The position numbers were made by a program, and so were the translations under genes. DNA of 64,000 nt from Heterostelium album PN500. Taxonomy: Eukaryota; Evosea; Eumycetozoa; Acytosteliales; Acytosteliaceae. Location of the stretch: NCBI RefSeq assembly GCF_000004825.1, contig NW_008805086.1, positions 744,001-808,000 on the forward strand, written 5' to 3'. The notes beneath the pieces were generated by a model that was given only the letters and a program-made list of their open reading frames with translations, had not been told where the DNA came from and did no database searches. Below, one piece after another: positions 59,942 to 64,000 of the stretch (position 1 is its first letter; each line of letters starts with the position of its first letter).

Positions 59942-62900
59942 ATGATGGATTCTATAAATAGTAATATTGGTACAGGAGGAATAGATAGATCTTATAAACA
60001 GAAATCAACAACAACAACAACATCATCATCATTCACAAAAGATGATTTAGCAAGTGGTAGTAGTTCAAAAACATCATTTGATTCAATGTTTAAATTCAAT
60101 TATAATACCAGGATATCGATTACACTGATACCTGCCATCTTACTAGTATTATTCCTCAGAGGAAGAAGTTCAATCTTTACAAGTGCGCTCGTTATATTTT
60201 TTACCTATTTAGTTGATCTATTGAATTTACCTTATTTGTAAGTTGATTCATTAATTAATTAGCATATATATATAATATCTACTAGTAGATAACATTACTA
60301 ATCATTGTTTTCTTTATAGAACATTAACTGCATTATGGACAGGATTGTTAATTGTAGATGTATCGTTGATTACAGGTGGATTGGTATTGGTACAACATTC
60401 ACTGGTTAATATATTCCTGTTGTTTAATATTGCGATGTTGTTGGCACTTATTGGAGTGTGGGTATCGTTGCAGTTCAAGTGGATCACAGCACAGTATCCA
60501 AACTTATCATCGGCATGCGAGAGAATCCTGTTCGGTGTCATCGCCTACCCTACATCCGTTGTATTTACCTGGTTTTCAATCATATTGAACGGTATCGATC
60601 ACAGTCCATTCTATCTGCTGTGCTTCCTTGCACTCTCATACTATATCTACGCATTACCGCTACGTTCATTCCGACTGCGTTCATCCAAACAAATAACTTC
60701 TGTCAACGGTAAGTAAATTAACTATCATCTATATGTATTGTTGATTTGTTATGTTCTAATAAACAACATGTTGTTTATTCTAATTAGACTTTGTTTTGGG
60801 AAGATTGGAAACTGCATTGATGACAATCACTTTGATTGTATTCCCTGCGACTTTATACATTTCGATTTACCATTCTTTGATATTTGAGAGTGGCAGTGAC
60901 TTTTGGCTGCATATCTCCAATATCGTGTTGCTTGTGACACTTCCGGCGACTTTTTGTTTCTTGTTGTCCGGCCACGGCAGTCTGTGGTGGATTCTGCCGT
61001 CGTTCTGGAATGCCCGACTCCAAAAGCGTGGAGCACCCGCTTCTGGCGCTAGTTTGAGCGTTGTCTTCAAGCTTGGAACACTCTTGAAGATCGTTTGTCT
61101 CGTTGTGATGGTGGCTGCCATCGAGTATCGCATTCTAAACAACTCGGCAACCTTTTACCGGTCACTGCGGCTGCAGTCGCCGCTCGCCGTCTTTGCCGTC
61201 ACCATAGGAATGTATGCATCGGCAGCCATCTTCTACTTGGTGGCATTCTCATCGCCCGATTCCACAGTGATCGGACAGATTCCAGTGGGATTCCAGATCG
61301 CGCTCTACTCGCTGGTCGTCGGTGTCAGTTTTGCCCTGACCTACTTGTTGTCGGCGCCATTCTACATCTACCCACTCACCATTGCATCGGCACTCTCATT
61401 CACATTCCACCTCTTCCACCATAGTCACTCGTTGCCCTTTATCATTTTCATGGGCTGTTCGGTCGTTGTCCTCAAATGGTTTATCGACTCACGACTCTTT
61501 TTCCTAGAGTACAGTTTCGACTATCCGGATATCTCGATTCAAATGTTCACCTACCTCATTATCGTATTCTATGCTGAATCGATGCTTATCCTCTACTACT
61601 CTTACAATGCAGCGACAAACCCAAAGTCGAAAGTTGCAATGGCTCAAGCAATGATTGTCAACTCACTGCTACTTGCATTCATCGAGGTCACTCTTAACAC
61701 TTCGGATCCAACTATGTATCCAATATATATCGTCTATGCGACATCGATTGTAACGATCTACCTAACGAACCGATTGCTAGAGACACGTTGCATTTCATTC
61801 TTTGTCAAGTTGGTGTGTGATTCCGCTGCCATTGCTAAAGCACTGTCATCGAATCTCCTTTTGCCGAGTCCCGACTCTGTTGTACCATGTTTCTTGTTCA
61901 CGTTGGTCATCTACGGATTGATCATATACCCAAGTACCACACCACTTGACCGTAAACACGCACTCTACCATTGCATTGCAAGTTTCATAATCTGTTTGTT
62001 CTACTCTAGTAGTGTTTGTTTGCGTCTACTCGCAATGTTTGTCAACATTGACAATGTCACTTCGATTGCTATGCAGCTTTCTGCCTTCCTTTTGTCGTTT
62101 GCTATCTGTATCTTTAATCTCTCCTTCAAGTTCTATCCACAAAACAGACAGCTCAGAAACTTAATTGTATTACTATTTACCAGTGGTGTATTGCTGATGA
62201 TTCTCAATCCAAGTAGTTCATTTGCCAACGCCGGCGGTCAACAACAGAAATTCGCACTTGGCAATTGGCTTTTGATAAGCGGTTTGCTTACAGCACTCTT
62301 TGGTATGATCTACCGTGTTAGAATTTCAAAGTCAACGATCCTCAAGGTCGGTTTCTCTTTTATATTTGGAACACTCATTGGATTGTACTTTAGCTTCAAC
62401 TATTTCACACTCAACAACAGCATCAAGAGAATCACAAAGACCTCATCGAATGAGTGGGTAATTCATATTCTTGTCTCGCTGATTTTCAATATTTTCTCGT
62501 TGTTCATGATGTATGCACACTACCCATCATTGAGATCACCTCGATTCATGAATGCAATATACACATTCTTTATCACACTCTTCCCAATTACCTATATTTT
62601 GCTGGGCTCTGTCTATACTCCCTACCAATCAATCAAAGTCCTCGCACATCTAGAGAATACACGATTGTCAACTGTGTCGCTGGCAGTCGGATTGAATTTG
62701 CTCATCGTAATGTATTTGAAATATCATGTGTCGACCGCCAAGCATCACCACTCCAAGGCAAATACAGCGTACATGAACAGTCCACTCAAGAAACAAACAG
62801 TTGGCTCAACCTCGATGAAATCGTCAAGCGACTGGGTATTCTCAATCTCTTCGTTTGCTTGTGTGCTTTCCTATCTTACAGCGGTAGCTATCAACATGGT

Positions 62901-63393
62901 ATACCTAGGTGGGAGTGAACTTTGTGTCTTTGTACTCTCACCACTCCTCTTACTGTTGAACACTGAGCGTGGATTGCTAAAGAAATTGTCGGAATCACAC
63001 AGATACGCACCGATGTTGTTTTCAATCTCAACTTTACTCACTATCTTCTCATTGATAGACACTCTGGCGGTTGCATCCAACACTGAGAGCTCCTATGAAT
63101 GGTACAGATTCTTTGGTTTGTCATCGGGCTTCTGGAGAGTATGGTGGAACTTTAAAAACTGGGCATTACTAATGACCACATTGCCATCGGTCTACTATAT
63201 CAACAGATATCTCTGGAAATTCGAGAGACAGTCCCAATTTAAATGGTTAATTTTTGCTCCACCAGCAATCTTGGCCATGTTATTCAGCGATATTATGTCA
63301 ATCAATTTACTTGGTCTAATTGGATTTGTTGGTGCGATTCTACAACGATTTATTTCAAGTCAACTTCAGAGGCAAAGTAATCAGGTTATCTAA
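59942..63393 (+). CDS. Large polytopic membrane protein
   Basis: Three exons, 59942-60237, 60320-60708 and 60788-63393, about 1096 residues. After a Ser/Thr/Lys-rich cytosolic N-terminus (~55 residues) there are well over fifteen hydrophobic segments spread over the whole chain, with short loops and no soluble domain. Segments of note are SLWWILPSFWNARLQKRGAP after the early helices, and a long loop with HHHSKANTAYMNSPLKKQ near residue 885. No transporter signature is visible. Length and layout bring to mind plant NEF1, a large membrane protein needed for exine formation, but this is only a guess from memory. The first of two adjacent ATGs is used as start. The last exon is less AT-rich than the flanks. 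Confidence 0.85.
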
Positions 63394-63500
63394 TCAAAAA
63401 ATAAATAAAAATTATATAATATAAACAAAAGCAAACTGAATAACAGAGTATAAATATTCTCAAAATTTCTTTTTTTGAAATATTATTATTATTTTATTAA
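63394..63500. other. Convergent spacer
   Basis: Only 107 nt, AT-rich, between the polytopic membrane protein stop and the importin-like gene stop. Confidence 0.5.
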
Positions 63501-64000
63501 TTATTTGCACAACAATTCTAGAGCTTTCTTATCATCGCCACTCAATTGAGCGTATACAGAGTCGACGTATGGTTTCATCGAAATTATAATATTCTTGGCA
63601 TCTTGAACTTTATCTGCATTAATATAAGACTTTTGTTGGGCAATGATAAATACTTTCAAAATATTGGGGTATTCATTTGGTGTGATAGCAGATGGGTTAC
63701 TAAATTAAGAATAATAGTTAGTTAGTTGATTATCGAGAATTTGTTTCAAATACAGCTGCCACATACGTTTTGATAACAGTTATAAGATTTTCAACAACGA
63801 TTGGAGATTCAGAATCATCTTCGATTGGTAAACAAGCAATCCAGGTTGGTACGACGGTTGCCATGTGTGGGGCTAGTGGCTGTGAGCAATAGGCAAGGAT
63901 TCTACCGATACCAGAAATGGCGTTATCAGAGGCAGAACGTTGTTCATCGGTAGCTTTTTGCTGTGGTGAGTACACGCAGGTATGCATTGCTTTGAGGGAA
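63501..64000 (-). CDS. Importin-5-like karyopherin beta, C-terminal part (5' end outside window)
   Basis: Two exons in view, 63767-64000 (cut by the window edge) and 63501-63699, joined in phase. The chain reads as HEAT-type helical pairs: SASDNAISGIGRIL, VVPTWIACLPIEDDSESPIVVENLI, then a last helix pair ending ALELLCK. The NAISGIGRIL and WIACLPIEDD region matches the C-terminal end of importin-5/RanBP5-type receptors, which carry ribosomal proteins and histones into the nucleus with Ran. Only about 145 residues are visible, so a close paralogue (importin-4 type) is possible. Confidence 0.75.

Overview
This window looks like nuclear DNA of a social amoeba (dictyostelid). It has very AT-rich spacers, short AT-rich introns with GTAAGT or GTATGT donors and TAG acceptors, Asn and Gln homopolymers inside proteins, dense gene packing and dictyostelid-style multidomain polyketide synthases. 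The exons are clearly less AT-rich than I would expect for Dictyostelium discoideum, so a species from another dictyostelid group is more likely; this is inference. Exon joins below were worked out by hand from splice signals, reading phase and protein continuity. For every multi-exon gene that lies wholly inside the window the spliced length is a multiple of three, except two genes that carry an apparent one-base frameshift.

Layout. 1-1125 (-): SET-domain methyltransferase, cut by the window edge. 1685-4211 (+): acyl-CoA-synthetase-like enzyme with an N-terminal ZZ zinc finger. 5554-7355 (-): major facilitator transporter. 7356-10154: long spacer. 10155-13983 (+): acidic protein with a very long EEKRLAEEAEQ-type helix. 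14122-15321 (-): SCO1-type cytochrome oxidase assembly factor. 15848-16803 (+): small unknown gene. 17103-18557 (+): prpD, 2-methylcitrate dehydratase.

18607-38000 is the most unusual part: two near-identical highly reducing type I polyketide synthase genes (copy 1 at 18607-25755, copy 2 at 29842-37012, both -) with an O-methyltransferase gene (27462-28689, -) between them. A broken 3' end of a second O-methyltransferase lies upstream of copy 2, and a trace of the prpD 3' end lies downstream of copy 2. This supports a tandem duplication of a unit [prpD 3' end - PKS - OMT] followed by loss of the second OMT. Copy 1 carries a one-base insertion. Exons of the two copies are almost identical while their introns and flanks have diverged, which suggests gene conversion or strong selection.

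38450-41810 (-): FAM135-family lipase-like protein. 42885-45554 (+): secreted or type I membrane FG-GAP protein resembling plant DEX1. 45623-48713 (-): PARP1-like ADP-ribosyltransferase. 49032-49877 (-): unknown. 51507-52989 (+): kelch protein. 53167-54060 (-): p24/TMED2 cargo receptor. 55725-57595 (+): Gln/Asn-rich putative regulator with an apparent frameshift at a C run. 57990-58896 (-): NMN adenylyltransferase. 59942-63393 (+): large polytopic membrane protein. 63501-64000 (-): C-terminus of an importin-5-like karyopherin.

Apart from the PKS/OMT/prpD neighbourhood, the genes look like unrelated housekeeping or signalling genes. The PKS and OMT together suggest a methylated polyketide pathway, comparable in logic to the PKS plus DmtA methyltransferase route to DIF-1 in D. 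discoideum, but no halogenase is present here and these PKSs lack the C-terminal type III domain of the Steely enzymes. No tRNA, rRNA or CRISPR array was recognised.
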